Assembly (NCBI GenBank): GCA_022822265.1
Contig: JAJECA010000045.1
Coordinates: forward strand, 1-64,000
Direction of reading: 5' to 3'
Source of the DNA: Acidimicrobiia bacterium
GTDB taxonomy: Bacteria > Actinomycetota > Acidimicrobiia > Acidimicrobiales > Bin134
Length of the DNA: 64,000 nucleotides
In this document: positions 26,081 through 37,085 of the stretch, piece by piece
Numbering within the stretch: position 1 is the stretch's first letter
Layout of the letters: the number at the start of each line of letters is the position of its first letter
Position numbers and translations under genes: made by a program
Notes under the pieces: generated by a model
Seen by the model: the letters and a program-made list of their open reading frames with translations, nothing else
Databases searched by the model: none
What the model was told of the DNA's origin: nothing

Positions 26081-26559
26081 GACCCGCTCCGCTTGGTGGC
26101 GGCGGCGGAGTGGACGGCGGCCAGGATGCGCCCGTAGCCGGTGCAGCGGCACAGGTTGCCCGACAGGGCCTCTCGCACGTCGCCGTCGCTGGGCTCGGTG
26201 TTGGCCTCTAACAGGTCGTGCACGGCCACGATCAGCCCCGGCGTGCAGAAGCCGCACTGCACCGCGCCCTCGTGTACGAACGCCTCTTGCACCACCGACA
26301 GTTCGTCGCGCCCGTCGCCCAGGCCCTCCACGGTGGTGATCTCCTGGTCCGCGGCGGTGGCGGCCAGCACCAGACACGAGCAGGTGAGCACGCCATCGAT
26401 CAACACCGCGCACGAGCTGCACTCGCCCTCGGTGCAGGCGTTCTTGGTGCCGGTGAGCCCGAGGCGCTCCCGGAGCACGAACAAAAGGCTCTCGGCCAGA
26501 TCGGAGTCGGCCACCTCGCAGTCCACGCCGTTCACCCGCAGCGAATAGGGATCAGGCAT
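26077..26559 (-). CDS. molybdenum hydroxylase [2Fe-2S] small subunit
   Basis: A 160-residue protein with both iron-sulphur domains: the plant-ferredoxin type cluster (CTEGECSSCAVLIDG, then a later Cys in TCSCLVLA) and the C-terminal helical cluster (CGFCTPGLIVAVHDLL, then GNLCRCTGYGRILAAV). It passes electrons from the Mo site to FAD. It is the middle gene of a medium-small-large operon. Its first 32 bases are duplicated just upstream (see repeat entry), so the gap from the FAD gene contains a false second copy of its start. The true start is the ATG at 26559, because only that copy reads into the gene. Confidence 0.9.
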   Translation of the reverse strand: MPDPYSLRVNGVDCEVADSDLAESLLFVLRERLGLTGTKNACTEGECSSCAVLIDGVLTCSCLVLAATAADQEITTVEGLGDGRDELSVVQEAFVHEGAVQCGFCTPGLIVAVHDLLEANTEPSDGDVREALSGNLCRCTGYGRILAAVHSAAATKRSGS

Positions 26560-26611
26560 TGCGGGAACCTCCCTCCACCCCGTTCACCCGCAGCGAATAG
26601 GGATCAGGCAT
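26528..26611. repeat. 32-bp direct repeat duplicating the start of the 2Fe-2S gene
   Basis: Bases 26528-26559 are repeated exactly at 26580-26611, 52 bases apart. The inner copy is the start of the small subunit (MPDPYSLRVNG). The outer copy overlaps the last codons of the FAD subunit, whose TGA stop lies within it. The outer copy thus carries an ATG in the same context but soon meets sequence out of register. It looks like a recent small tandem duplication that also reset the FAD gene's stop. Confidence 0.85.
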
Positions 26612-27470
26612 CGTCGCCACCCCCCTGGGCAAACGCCCGCTTCAGGGCTCGGGTGGCCAGCACAGCCACGGCGTGGCGGCGGTAGGCGGCGGTGGAGCGG
26701 TGGTCGTCGATGGGGGAGGCGGCGGCGGCCACCCGCTGTCCGAACTCGTCGGCCACGGCATCGCTTACCGCGGCGCCGTCGTCCCAGTCGATCCGCTCGG
26801 CCACCCAGACCTCGGCGTCGCGGGCCCGGGGGATGCCGGCGGCCACCGCGCCCAGCGCGCAACGCACGGTGCGGGCGTCGTGGTCGGCCACCAGGGCCAA
26901 ACCGGCCATGGAGATCACCATGGCGTTGCGGGGGCCGATCTTCAAGAACTCCTGGCGCCCCCTCGGCCGGTCGAGCTCGGCGGCCACGATCAGCTCGCCG
27001 GGCCGAAGCGACGTCTGCTTCACCCCGACCACGAAATCGTCCAGGCCCATCCGCCGCTCCCCGTCGGGGCCGGTCACCACGATCTCGGCGTTGAGCGCGG
27101 CCAGCACCGGCAGCGTGTCGCCCGCCGGCGAGGCGGTGCCCAGGTTGCCCCCCAGGGTTCCGGCGTTGCGGATGGGGGGCGATCCCACCGTGCGGGCGGC
27201 CTGGGCCAGGGCGGGGGCGGCGTCGGCCAGCGCCGTGGTCATCATCTCGGTGTAGGTGACCCCGGCGCCCACCACCACCCGGTTGTCGGCCACGCTCCAG
27301 CGGTGCAGCTCTGGCACCTGGGCCACGCCCACCACATGGCGGGGGCGGCGCAGTCCCCGGTTGATCTCCACCATGAGATCGGTGCCCCCGGCCAGCACAG
27401 TGGCGTCGGGCTGGTGGGCCAAGGCCTCTTGCGCCTCATCGAGGCTTCGGGCCACCACCACGTCGCTCAT
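26604..27470 (-). CDS. molybdenum hydroxylase FAD-binding subunit (CoxM-like)
   Basis: A 288-residue protein. FAD-binding signatures are ATVLAGGTDLMVEINRG (the AGGTDL loop) and RNAGTLGGNLGTASPAGDTLPVL (the NxGxLGGN motif), followed by a CO-dehydrogenase flavoprotein C-terminal domain (LKIGPRNAMVISMAGLAL). It transfers electrons from the iron-sulphur subunit to an acceptor. First gene of the minus-strand operon. Its C-terminus ends inside the duplicated 32-bp element, so the last residues (GGDDA) may have been changed by that duplication. Its start at 27470 is separated by about 170 bases from the divergent carbamoylase gene, so both operons share an upstream region. Confidence 0.88.
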   Translation of the reverse strand: MSDVVVARSLDEAQEALAHQPDATVLAGGTDLMVEINRGLRRPRHVVGVAQVPELHRWSVADNRVVVGAGVTYTEMMTTALADAAPALAQAARTVGSPPIRNAGTLGGNLGTASPAGDTLPVLAALNAEIVVTGPDGERRMGLDDFVVGVKQTSLRPGELIVAAELDRPRGRQEFLKIGPRNAMVISMAGLALVADHDARTVRCALGAVAAGIPRARDAEVWVAERIDWDDGAAVSDAVADEFGQRVAAAASPIDDHRSTAAYRRHAVAVLATRALKRAFAQGGGDDA

Positions 27471-27638
27471 AGCAGCGCCCTCGTCTGGGCCTCTGAGGCA
27501 GGGCGGAAACCGCGCCGGGCACGCATTCGGTTGAAACTCACAGCAGGTAAAATCTATTCGCTAAACGCCTTTCTCGTAGGGAGAGTTGGCAATTGCGGGG
27601 TACCCCGCTGGCGAAATCTCTGGCAAAATGGGTTAGTT

Positions 27639-28952
27639 GTGGCTACTGATATCAGCGTCGATGGTCAGGGCCTGAGCGACCGCCTGGCCGCTTTGGCCTC
27701 GATAGGCGAGATCGAGGGCACCGACGGTGCCTGCCGACTGGCTTTGACCGACGAGGATCGGGACGGCCGCGACCTCGTGGTCACCTGGATGCGGGACCTG
27801 GGCATGGAGATCAGCATCGACGGCATCGGCAACGTGGTGGGCACCCTGGCCGGGGCCGAGCCGGGGCCGCCGGTGATGTGCGGCAGCCACATCGACACCG
27901 TGCGCACCGGCGGGCGCTACGACGGCAACCTGGGCGTGCTGGCCGGATTGCAGGTGGTGGAGGCGGTGCAGCGGGCCGGCATCACCACCCGCCGCCCCCT
28001 GGCGGTGGGGTTCTTCACCGACGAGGAGGGCTCCCGGTTCCCGCCCGACATGCTGGGCAGCCTGGTGTACACCGGCGAAATGCCCCTGGAGGAAGCGCTC
28101 GACATCACAGGCACCGACGGCGCGGTGGTGGGCGAGGAGCTCGACCGCATCGGCTACCGGGGCCCGGCCCCGTGCCCGTCGCCTGCACCCCATGCCTTCG
28201 TGGAACTGCACATCGAGCAGGGCCCGATCCTCGACACCGAAGACATCGTGATCGGCGCGGTCACCGGGGTGCAGGGCATCAGCTGGACCGAGATCACCGT
28301 GGCCGGCCAGTCGAACCACGCTGGCACCACCCCCATGGACATGCGCCACGACGCCGGATGGGCCGCCACCCGCATAGCGGTGTTCGTACACGAGCTGGCC
28401 ACCGAGTTCGGCCCGCCGCAGGTGTGCACCGTGGGGCGGGTGGAGCTGCACCCCAACCTGGTGAACGTGGTGGCGTCCGATGCGGTGCTTACCGTGGACA
28501 TGCGCAACACCGACGACGATCTGTTGACCGAGGCCGAGAACCGTCTGGCCGCTTTCCTGGAGGAGCTGGCCGCCGAGTCGGGCACCGGGATCACCTCGCG
28601 GCGCCTGGCCCGGTTCGCCCCGGTGGAGTTCGACCCCGACATGATCCGCCTGGTGGAGCGGGCGGCGGTCGAGCTGGGCTTCAGCCACCGCCGGCTGTGC
28701 TCGGGGGCGGGCCACGACGCCCAGATGTTCGCCCCGGTGTGCCCCACCTCGATGGTGTTCGTGCCCTCCTGGGAGGGCATCAGCCACAACCCCTTCGAGC
28801 ACACCGAGCCCGAGCACCTGGAAGCAGGCGCCAACGTGATGCTGCGGGTGATGCTGGAGCTGGCCGAGATCGCCGAGGCCTCCGAAGGGCAGGCCACCGC
28901 GGGGGCAACCACCGGGGCCACCACCGAAGAAACCGCGGGGGCGACGGCATGA
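27639..28952 (+). CDS. M20-family hydrolase: N-carbamoyl-L-amino acid hydrolase or allantoate/ureidoglycine type
   Basis: About 437 residues from a GTG at 27639; the open frame continues upstream only as antisense of the FAD gene. The zinc-dependent hydantoinase/carbamoylase signature is present: MCGSHIDTVRTGGRYDGNLGVLAGL (first zinc ligands His and Asp), FTDEEGSRFP (Glu-Glu), HIEQGPILD (His), and the C-terminal CSGAGHDAQMFAPVCP (last His). NHAGTTPMDMRHDAG is the dimerisation-domain substrate loop. Such enzymes cleave N-carbamoyl amino acids, allantoate or ureidoglycolate; side-chain specificity cannot be read by eye. The tail is a low-complexity Ala-Thr-Gly stretch. It is coupled by ATGA to the next gene, a D-carbamoylase. 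Confidence 0.85.
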   Translation: MATDISVDGQGLSDRLAALASIGEIEGTDGACRLALTDEDRDGRDLVVTWMRDLGMEISIDGIGNVVGTLAGAEPGPPVMCGSHIDTVRTGGRYDGNLGVLAGLQVVEAVQRAGITTRRPLAVGFFTDEEGSRFPPDMLGSLVYTGEMPLEEALDITGTDGAVVGEELDRIGYRGPAPCPSPAPHAFVELHIEQGPILDTEDIVIGAVTGVQGISWTEITVAGQSNHAGTTPMDMRHDAGWAATRIAVFVHELATEFGPPQVCTVGRVELHPNLVNVVASDAVLTVDMRNTDDDLLTEAENRLAAFLEELAAESGTGITSRRLARFAPVEFDPDMIRLVERAAVELGFSHRRLCSGAGHDAQMFAPVCPTSMVFVPSWEGISHNPFEHTEPEHLEAGANVMLRVMLELAEIAEASEGQATAGATTGATTEETAGATA

Positions 28953-30010
28953 GCGCCAACAACGACAAAACGCTCACCACCCACCTGGAGGCCGACCCCG
29001 CCGACGAGCGGGTGTCGCGCCTGTCGAGCAACCTGCGCGAGATCACCGTGGGGGCGGCGCAGCTCGGCCCCATCGCCCGCGACGAGACCCGGGCCGAGGT
29101 GGTGGAGCGGCTGCTGGCGCTGCTGCACGAGGGCCACAAGCAGGGCTGCGATCTGGTGGTGTACCCCGAGATGGCCCTCACCACGTTCTTCCCCCGGTGG
29201 TGGATCGACGACATAAACGAGCTGAACAGCTTCTATGAAACAGAGATGCCCTCGCCCGAGGTCAAGCCGCTGTTCGACGAGGCGGCCAGCCTGGGCATCG
29301 GCTTCTGCCTGGGCTATGCCGAGCTCACCCCCGACGGCCACCGCTACAACACCTATCTATTGGTAGACGGCGAGGGCAACGAGGTGGCCAAGTTCCGCAA
29401 GGTCCACATCCCGGGCCACGAGAAATACGAGCCCCAGCGCCCGTTCCAGCACCTGGAGCGGGCCTACTTCGAGCCCGCCTCCGAGACGTTCCGCACCTGG
29501 ACGGCGTTTCGGGGCGAGATCGGCCTGGCGCTGTGCAACGACCGGCGCTGGCCCGAGACCTACCGGGTGATGGGACTGGCCGACGTGGAGATGATCCTGA
29601 TCGGCTATAACACTCCTATCCACTACTACCCCGATCCGTCGCAGGACTTCCTGGCCGGATTCCACAGCCGCCTGGTGATGCAGGCCGGGGCCTACCAGAA
29701 CGGCACGTTCGTGGTGGGCGTGGCCAAGGGAGGCGAGGAGGAGGGGGTGGAGAGCCTGGCCGAGAGCTGCATCATCGGCCCCTCCGGCGAGGTGCTGGCC
29801 CAGGCGGCCACCGACGGCGACGAGCTGGTGGTGGCCACCTGCAACCTCAACTGGTGCGCGGCCTACAAGAACACGCTGTACGACTTCAGCCGCTACCGCC
29901 GCCCGGAGATGTACAAGTCGATATCCGAGGAGATGCCGGTCATTTTTGAGAAGCCATACGTAGAGGGGGCGCCGATCATCGGCGAGGCGCCCCCAACCCT
30001 GGGGGGTTAG
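28949..30010 (+). CDS. N-carbamoyl-D-amino acid hydrolase (nitrilase superfamily)
   Basis: A 353-residue protein. The catalytic triad is Glu in VVYPEMALTTFFPRWW, Lys in KFRKVHIPGH and Cys in GLALCNDRRWPETYR. PEMALTTFFPRW and CNDRRWPE are hallmark strings of D-carbamoylases, which release the D-amino acid, CO2 and ammonia from N-carbamoyl-D-amino acids. About 30 extra residues precede the core (the family usually has about 305). Start: ATG at 28949 overlapping the previous stop. With the preceding M20 enzyme the operon could open both L- and D-carbamoyl compounds, or the two could act on different ureido products of purine or pyrimidine breakdown. The next gene follows after two bases. Confidence 0.88.
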   Translation: MSANNDKTLTTHLEADPADERVSRLSSNLREITVGAAQLGPIARDETRAEVVERLLALLHEGHKQGCDLVVYPEMALTTFFPRWWIDDINELNSFYETEMPSPEVKPLFDEAASLGIGFCLGYAELTPDGHRYNTYLLVDGEGNEVAKFRKVHIPGHEKYEPQRPFQHLERAYFEPASETFRTWTAFRGEIGLALCNDRRWPETYRVMGLADVEMILIGYNTPIHYYPDPSQDFLAGFHSRLVMQAGAYQNGTFVVGVAKGGEEEGVESLAESCIIGPSGEVLAQAATDGDELVVATCNLNWCAAYKNTLYDFSRYRRPEMYKSISEEMPVIFEKPYVEGAPIIGEAPPTLGG

Positions 30011-30012
30011 CC

Positions 30013-32568
<2,556 letters not shown>

Positions 32569-32608
32569 GCGAACCCGTCCCGGCAAAGCGGCTTATCCTT
32601 CAGTCCTG

Positions 32609-33673
32609 ATGGACACTGGCGATCACCCTGGGCACGACACCGGCACCACGCCAGGGCTGGTCTGCGCCCACCATCACCTGTATTCCGCGCTGGCCCGGGG
32701 GATGCCCGCCCCGCCCCGCACGCCCACCGGCTTCACCGACATCTTGGAGCTGATCTGGTGGCGGCTCGACCGGGCGCTCGACCTCGACATCATCGAGTGG
32801 TCGGCCAAGCTGGGGGCGCTGGAGGCGCTGGAGGCGGGCTGCACCGCCATCATCGACCACCACGAGTCGCCCAACGCCATCGAGGGCTCGCTTCAGGTGA
32901 TAGCCGATGCCTGCGCCGAGGTGGGGGTGCGGATCAGCTGCGCCTACGGGGTGACCGACCGCCACGGCGCCGACGGGGCCCGGCGGGGCCTGGCCGAGAA
33001 CGAGCAGTTCCTGCGGGCCGGGGGCCGGGGCATGGTCGGGGTCCACGCCGCCTTCACCTGCACCGACGACACGCTGGAAGCCGCCGCCGGTCTGGCTGAG
33101 GATTTAGGCACCGGGGTACACATCCACGTGGCCGAGGGCCCGGTGGACGCCCCGGCCGCCGAGCGGCTGGCCCAGTTGAGCACCGACGAGTGGCTGCTGA
33201 TCCACGGGGTACACCTGCCCGACGGCCATGAGCTCAAAGGCACCCTGGTACACAACCCCCGGTCGAACATGAACAACGCGGTGGGCTACGCCCGTCCCAT
33301 TCGGTTCGACAACCCCATCGCGCTGGGCACCGACGGCATCGGGGCCGACATGTTCGAGGAGTTCCGGGTGGCCTACGCCCGCCACCGGGAGAACGACGTG
33401 ACCGCCACCCCCGACACCGCGTGGGAGTGGCTGGCCCACGGCTGGGAGCTGTTCCCCGAGGCCCGAAACGACACCGTCAGCTGGAGCTACGAGCCCATCG
33501 ACCCGTGGCGGCTGGCCTTCACCCCCGGCGTGCGGGCTGTCGACGTGGTGGTGGAGGGCGAGACGCTTTTGGCCCACGGCACAGCCACCCGGGTGGACCC
33601 CGACGAGATCCGGGCCAAGGCCGCCGAGGCCGCCAACCGACTGTTCGCAAAATTGGAGGAAATCGACCCATGA
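32609..33673 (+). CDS. ssnA: SsnA-like amidohydrolase lacking the usual N-terminal strands
   Basis: About 354 residues. From residue 15 it reads [21 protein letters not shown], the metal-binding start of the SsnA/chlorohydrolase family, then [10 protein letters not shown] and [16 protein letters not shown], all close to SsnA. Further metal ligands are seen in [17 protein letters not shown] and [10 protein letters not shown]. SsnA-type proteins are putative aminohydrolases linked to selenium-dependent Mo hydroxylases. Normal members have about 50 residues before the HHH motif that form half of a beta-sandwich; here only 17 precede it, and the frame upstream is antisense-like xdh sequence. So it is either a natural short form or an N-terminally truncated gene. 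The active-site ligands are complete. It is coupled by ATGA to the next gene. Confidence 0.75.
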   Translation: MDTGDHPGHDTGTTPGLVCAHHHLYSALARGMPAPPRTPTGFTDILELIWWRLDRALDLDIIEWSAKLGALEALEAGCTAIIDHHESPNAIEGSLQVIADACAEVGVRISCAYGVTDRHGADGARRGLAENEQFLRAGGRGMVGVHAAFTCTDDTLEAAAGLAEDLGTGVHIHVAEGPVDAPAAERLAQLSTDEWLLIHGVHLPDGHELKGTLVHNPRSNMNNAVGYARPIRFDNPIALGTDGIGADMFEEFRVAYARHRENDVTATPDTAWEWLAHGWELFPEARNDTVSWSYEPIDPWRLAFTPGVRAVDVVVEGETLLAHGTATRVDPDEIRAKAAEAANRLFAKLEEIDP

Positions 33674-34671
33674 GCTCGTACCCAGTAGCCCTTTACCTGC
33701 AAGACGCCCACTCGGTGGCCGAGGCCATCGAATACGTGCAATACGCCGAGCAGAAGGGGTTCGACGCCGTGTGGCAGGCCGACTCCCGGCTGGTTCGCGA
33801 GGCCACCGTGCCCATGGCCGCCTTCGCCGCCTCCACCGACCGGATCAAAGTGGGCAGCGGGGTGCTCGACATGTGGACCCGCAACCCGGCCCGCCTCGCC
33901 GCCACGTTCTCCACGCTGGACGATCTGGCGCCGGGGCGCATCCTGTGCGGCCTGGGCGCGTGGTGGGACCCGCTGGCCAGAAAGGTGGGGGTGGACCGCC
34001 GCCGCCCGCTGGGGGCCATGCGGGAGGTGGTCACCGTGGTGCGGGCGCTGTTGGCCGACCAGAACGTGACCTTCGACGGCGATTACGTACACCTCGAAGA
34101 CGTGGAGCTCGACTACGTGTTCCAGCCCCGCCGCCCAAAGGACGTGCCCATCTACATCGGGGCCACCGGCATGAAGATGATGGCGCTCACCGGCGAGATC
34201 GCGGATGGCGTGGTGCTCAACTACCTGGTGTCGCCCGACTACAACCGCCGGGCCATGGACGCCCTGGCAGAGGGCGCGGCCCGAGCCGGGCGAACGGTGG
34301 ACGACCTGGACCGCCCGCAGCTGGTGGTGTGCTCGCTGGCCGAAGACAGGGCCGAGGCGCTGGACGCCGCCCGCCTGCTGGTGACCCAGTATCTGGGCCA
34401 GCAGCCCCACATCATGGCCGCCTCCGGGGTGCCAAGCTCGCTGCTCGACCAGGTGAACGCCGTGCTCACCTGGCCCGCCACCATGGAGCAGGTGGAGGCG
34501 GCCTCCAAACTGGTGCCCGACGACATCGTGCAGATGCTGTGCGCGGCGGGCACCGCCGAGGAATGCCGGGCCAAGGTGGACGAGTACGTGGCCAACGGGG
34601 CCACCTGTCCCATCCTCTACCCCCTGGGCCCCGACGTTCGGGCAATGATCGACGCCTTCTCTCCCGCATAA
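33670..34671 (+). CDS. LLM-class (F420-type) oxidoreductase
   Basis: A 333-residue TIM-barrel protein of the luciferase-like superfamily: [21 protein letters not shown] at the start, [28 protein letters not shown] in the middle, then [17 protein letters not shown] and [31 protein letters not shown]. These blocks fit the 5,10-methylene-tetrahydromethanopterin-reductase-like branch, whose actinobacterial members mostly use F420. The reaction is unknown. Its ATG overlaps the ssnA stop, so it belongs to the catabolic operon; a redox step on a heterocycle or amide is a guess. Start chosen at 33670 because longer frames upstream are shadows of ssnA. Confidence 0.82.
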   Translation: MSSYPVALYLQDAHSVAEAIEYVQYAEQKGFDAVWQADSRLVREATVPMAAFAASTDRIKVGSGVLDMWTRNPARLAATFSTLDDLAPGRILCGLGAWWDPLARKVGVDRRRPLGAMREVVTVVRALLADQNVTFDGDYVHLEDVELDYVFQPRRPKDVPIYIGATGMKMMALTGEIADGVVLNYLVSPDYNRRAMDALAEGAARAGRTVDDLDRPQLVVCSLAEDRAEALDAARLLVTQYLGQQPHIMAASGVPSSLLDQVNAVLTWPATMEQVEAASKLVPDDIVQMLCAAGTAEECRAKVDEYVANGATCPILYPLGPDVRAMIDAFSPA

Positions 34672-34681
34672 GCTCGCCGGC

Positions 34682-36142
34682 ATGAACAACCGCGAGGAGT
34701 GGAAGCCCTGGCTGGAGGAGCTCGACCGACGTCGCACTGAGGGCGCCGCCATGGGCGGCCCCGAGCGGGTGGAGAAGTACATGCACTCGCGGGGCAAGCT
34801 CGACGTGCGCCAGCGCATCGACCGGCTGTTCGACCCCGGCACCTTCAGGGAGATCGGCTCGCTGGTGGGCACCCTGGAAGACATCCCCTCCGACGGGTTC
34901 GTGTGCGGCTACGGCCGGATCGACGGCCGCACCGTACTGGCCGGGGCCGAAGACTTCACCGTGCTGGGCGGATCGATCGGCGCGGGCAACACCGCCAAGC
35001 GCTACCGGGTGGCCGAGCTGGCCGCCCAGGAGGGCCTCCCGCTGGTCACCATGCTGGAAGGAGCCGGCCACCGGCTCACCGACACCGGGGGCAGCCGCTC
35101 GCCCGGCGACCTCCAGGCCTACGCCGACCTGAACGGCCAGGTCCCCATGGTGTGTTTGGTGATGGGTGCCTCCGCGGGCCACGGCGCGCTGGCCGCCCCC
35201 CTCAGCGACTTCGTGATCATGACCTCCTACGCCTCCATGTTCACCGGCGGCCCGCCGCTGGTGAAGGCGGCCACCGGCGAGGACGTGACCAAAGAGGAGC
35301 TGGGCGGCGCCGACGTGTGTACCCGCATCGCCGGCTCGGCCCACAACGAGGCGCTCGACGACGAGGAGGCCATCGACATGGCCCGCCTCTACCTGTCGTA
35401 CTTCCCCCAGCGCGCCGGCCAGCCCGCACCCCGCACCACCGGCCCCGACACCGAGCCCCGCACAGTGGAGGAGCTGCTCGACATCATCCCCCCCAACGAC
35501 CGCCGCCCCTACGACATGCACCAGGTGATCCACCACATCACCGACGACAACAGCTTCTTCGAGATCCAGCCCGCCTACGGCCCGGCCATCATCATCGGTT
35601 TGGCCCGCTTCGGGGGGCGTCCCACCATGATTGTGGCCAACAATCCGGCGTATCTGGCCGGCTCGGTTGACGCGGCGGCGGCCATCAAGGCCACCGATTT
35701 CTTGGAGGTGATCGGCAACTACGACCACCCGGTGGTGTTTCTGGCCGACAACCCCGGGGTGATGGCCGGCACCAAGGCCGAGCGGGAAGGAATCTTGAAG
35801 TGGGGCGGCAAGATGTACAAGGCCGAGCGCCGCCTCACCAACCCCAAGATCGAGATCACCATGCGCAAGGCGTTCGGCTTTGGGTCGGTGGTGATGGCCC
35901 AGAACCCCTTCGACAACCAGACCCAGTCGTTCTCGTTGCCCAGCGTGAACATGGCCGCCATGCCCGCCGACGCCGGCGGCCGCTCAGCCAAACTCGACGC
36001 CGAAACCCAAGCCCAAGTAGAACGCGACCAGCGCTCCGGCCCCTACCGCCTAGCCGGCCGCCTAGGCGCCGACGACGTGATCGACCCCCGAGAAATGCGC
36101 AACGCCATCCTCAACGCCCTTCAGCTAGCCGAAAACCGCTGA
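34682..36142 (+). CDS. acyl-CoA carboxylase carboxyltransferase-like protein
   Basis: A 486-residue protein with both halves of the carboxyltransferase (crotonase-like) fold. The N-half has HSRGKLDVRQRIDRLFDPGTFREIG and VTMLEGAGHRLTD. The C-half has RRPYDMHQVIHHITDDNSFFE, VANNPAYLAGSVDAAAAIKATDF and FLADNPGVMAGTKAEREGILKWGGKM, all typical of propionyl/acetyl-CoA carboxylase beta subunits. No biotin carboxylase or biotin carrier is encoded nearby, so it either works with distant subunits or is a decarboxylase-type relative. It is the last gene of the catabolic operon, ten bases after the LLM gene. A 35-bp piece of its 3' part (36029-36063) is copied exactly at 39098-39132, evidence that a rearrangement used this gene's end. 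Confidence 0.85.
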   Translation: MNNREEWKPWLEELDRRRTEGAAMGGPERVEKYMHSRGKLDVRQRIDRLFDPGTFREIGSLVGTLEDIPSDGFVCGYGRIDGRTVLAGAEDFTVLGGSIGAGNTAKRYRVAELAAQEGLPLVTMLEGAGHRLTDTGGSRSPGDLQAYADLNGQVPMVCLVMGASAGHGALAAPLSDFVIMTSYASMFTGGPPLVKAATGEDVTKEELGGADVCTRIAGSAHNEALDDEEAIDMARLYLSYFPQRAGQPAPRTTGPDTEPRTVEELLDIIPPNDRRPYDMHQVIHHITDDNSFFEIQPAYGPAIIIGLARFGGRPTMIVANNPAYLAGSVDAAAAIKATDFLEVIGNYDHPVVFLADNPGVMAGTKAEREGILKWGGKMYKAERRLTNPKIEITMRKAFGFGSVVMAQNPFDNQTQSFSLPSVNMAAMPADAGGRSAKLDAETQAQVERDQRSGPYRLAGRLGADDVIDPREMRNAILNALQLAENR

Positions 36143-36216
36143 CCAGCCAATTTGGCCTTCCGGAGACTCAGTCGGCCCATGCACAAACCAAGTGGTGATG
36201 TACTGATGCTCATCGG

Positions 36217-36231
36217 TTATGCTGTGCATAA
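36217..36231 (+). promoter_or_regulatory. vapB copy 1 operator/leaderless promoter
   Basis: TTATGC-TGT-GCATAA is a perfect 6-bp inverted repeat whose last A is the first base of the vapB ATG. Its TATGCT (36218-36223) is placed like a -10 box with exactly seven bases to the ATG, as expected for a leaderless transcript. A VapB dimer bound here would block transcription. The same element precedes copy 2. Confidence 0.6.
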
Positions 36232-36482
36232 TGCGCACCACGATTTCCCTTGATGACCAGTTGGCAAAGCAGGTGCGGCGTGAGGCCGAAGCCAGTGGCC
36301 TCAGCGTGAGTGCCTTCATCGCCAAGATCTTGGGCGATGCGATAAAACGTCGAATTCCACCAGAAGCGCCGCCATTTCGACTGGTCACCGTCAAGGGCGT
36401 CCATCCCCGCCCGGGTGTAGACCTTGATTCACCCCGGGCGCTTGATGCCCTAGACGACGAAGATCGGTTCGGGCGTCGGTGA
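36231..36482 (+). CDS. vapB: VapB-type ribbon-helix-helix antitoxin, copy 1
   Basis: An 83-residue protein starting MRTTISLDDQLAKQVRREAE, a classic ribbon-helix-helix DNA-binding domain, followed by an alpha helix (SAFIAKILGDAIKRR) and a flexible acidic tail (LDALDDEDRFGRR) that would occupy the toxin's active site. I start at 36231 rather than the in-frame ATG at 36219 because RHH antitoxins begin with M-R-T-T and no Shine-Dalgarno is present before either. It neutralises the PIN toxin encoded 12 bases downstream and probably represses its own promoter through the palindrome at the start codon. Differs from copy 2 at about three residues. Confidence 0.85.
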   Translation: MRTTISLDDQLAKQVRREAEASGLSVSAFIAKILGDAIKRRIPPEAPPFRLVTVKGVHPRPGVDLDSPRALDALDDEDRFGRR

Positions 36483-36494
36483 CGGCTTGTTGAA

Positions 36495-36938
36495 ATGCTG
36501 CTTCCCGACGTCAACGTCTTGGTCTATGCCCATGTAGAAGACTCCACCCCGGAGCACGGCGAATACGCCGCTTGGGTTACCCGTATGGCGACGGGGCCTG
36601 AGCCCTTTGCCCTTTCTGTACTCGTCCTGTCGGGGTTCATTCGCGTCGTCACCAATCCAAGAGTGTTCCAACCACCCTCCTCCCTCGACCAGGCACTTGC
36701 GTTTGTGGCCTCGCTGGTAGAGCGCCCGACGGCACGCGTTGTTGGCCCTGGCCCAGACCATCTTGAGATTTTCGAGAGGATGTGCCGCGAGTCCGAAGCC
36801 ACAGGCAAGTTGGTGGCCGACGCCCAGCACGCCGCAGTAGCAGTGGAGCATGGCTGCACCATGGTCTCCACCGACTCAGATTTCAGCCGCTTTCCAGGGC
36901 TTCGCTGGCAACACCCGCTGAGACCAGCAGGCATGTAG
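36495..36938 (+). CDS. vapC: VapC-type PIN-domain toxin, copy 1
   Basis: A 147-residue PIN-domain ribonuclease. The first acidic residue is in MLLPDVNVLVYAHVE (Asp5), a conserved Glu/His follows in STPEHGEYAAW, and the C-terminal acidic cluster is in LVADAQHAAVAVEHGCTMVSTDSDFSRFPGL (Asp in VADAQ, TDSDF). The family cleaves tRNA or rRNA and arrests growth when freed from its antitoxin. It is transcribed with vapB. Nearly identical to copy 2 (four or so residue differences), so one antitoxin may control both toxins. It ends just before an inverted repeat terminator that contains the copied tail of the giant surface-protein gene. Confidence 0.87.
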   Translation: MLLPDVNVLVYAHVEDSTPEHGEYAAWVTRMATGPEPFALSVLVLSGFIRVVTNPRVFQPPSSLDQALAFVASLVERPTARVVGPGPDHLEIFERMCRESEATGKLVADAQHAAVAVEHGCTMVSTDSDFSRFPGLRWQHPLRPAGM

Positions 36939-36999
36939 CCCAAGGGCCGAGAACCGCTAGCGCCGAACCGCCGGCTGAAGGGCCGGGTCGGGTCCTTGG

Positions 37000-37051
37000 A
37001 AGGAGATCGGCCGGGGCGCGAGGGGGACTAGCGGCGGCGGCCGATCTCCTT
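37000..37051. terminator. 13-bp inverted repeat after vapC copy 1 (duplicated terminator)
   Basis: AAGGAGATCGGCC at 37000-37012 pairs perfectly with GGCCGATCTCCTT at 37039-37051. It is the same element as at 39943-39994, where it lies between vapC copy 2 and the end of the giant gene. Here the right arm encodes a meaningless copy of that gene's last codons (KEIGRRR-stop). No T-tract, so termination is inferred from the stem only. Confidence 0.6.
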
Positions 37052-37085
37052 TCTCACGAGCGCACAACCCCTTTGGGATCTATGG

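Noticed and set aside
26081-26422. N-terminal extension of the Mo hydroxylase large subunit
   Set aside because: It is an Arg-rich shadow of the 2Fe-2S gene; the ATG at 26080 with ATGA overlap is the natural start.
27531-27560. TTGAAA ... TAAAAT promoter-like boxes before the M20 hydrolase gene
   Set aside because: Spacing is only 11 bases; no acceptable -10 lies 16-18 bases from TTGAAA.
26673-27638. Upstream extension of the M20 hydrolase frame
   Set aside because: Antisense to the FAD subunit and Gly/His-rich; the GTG at 27639 begins normal family sequence.
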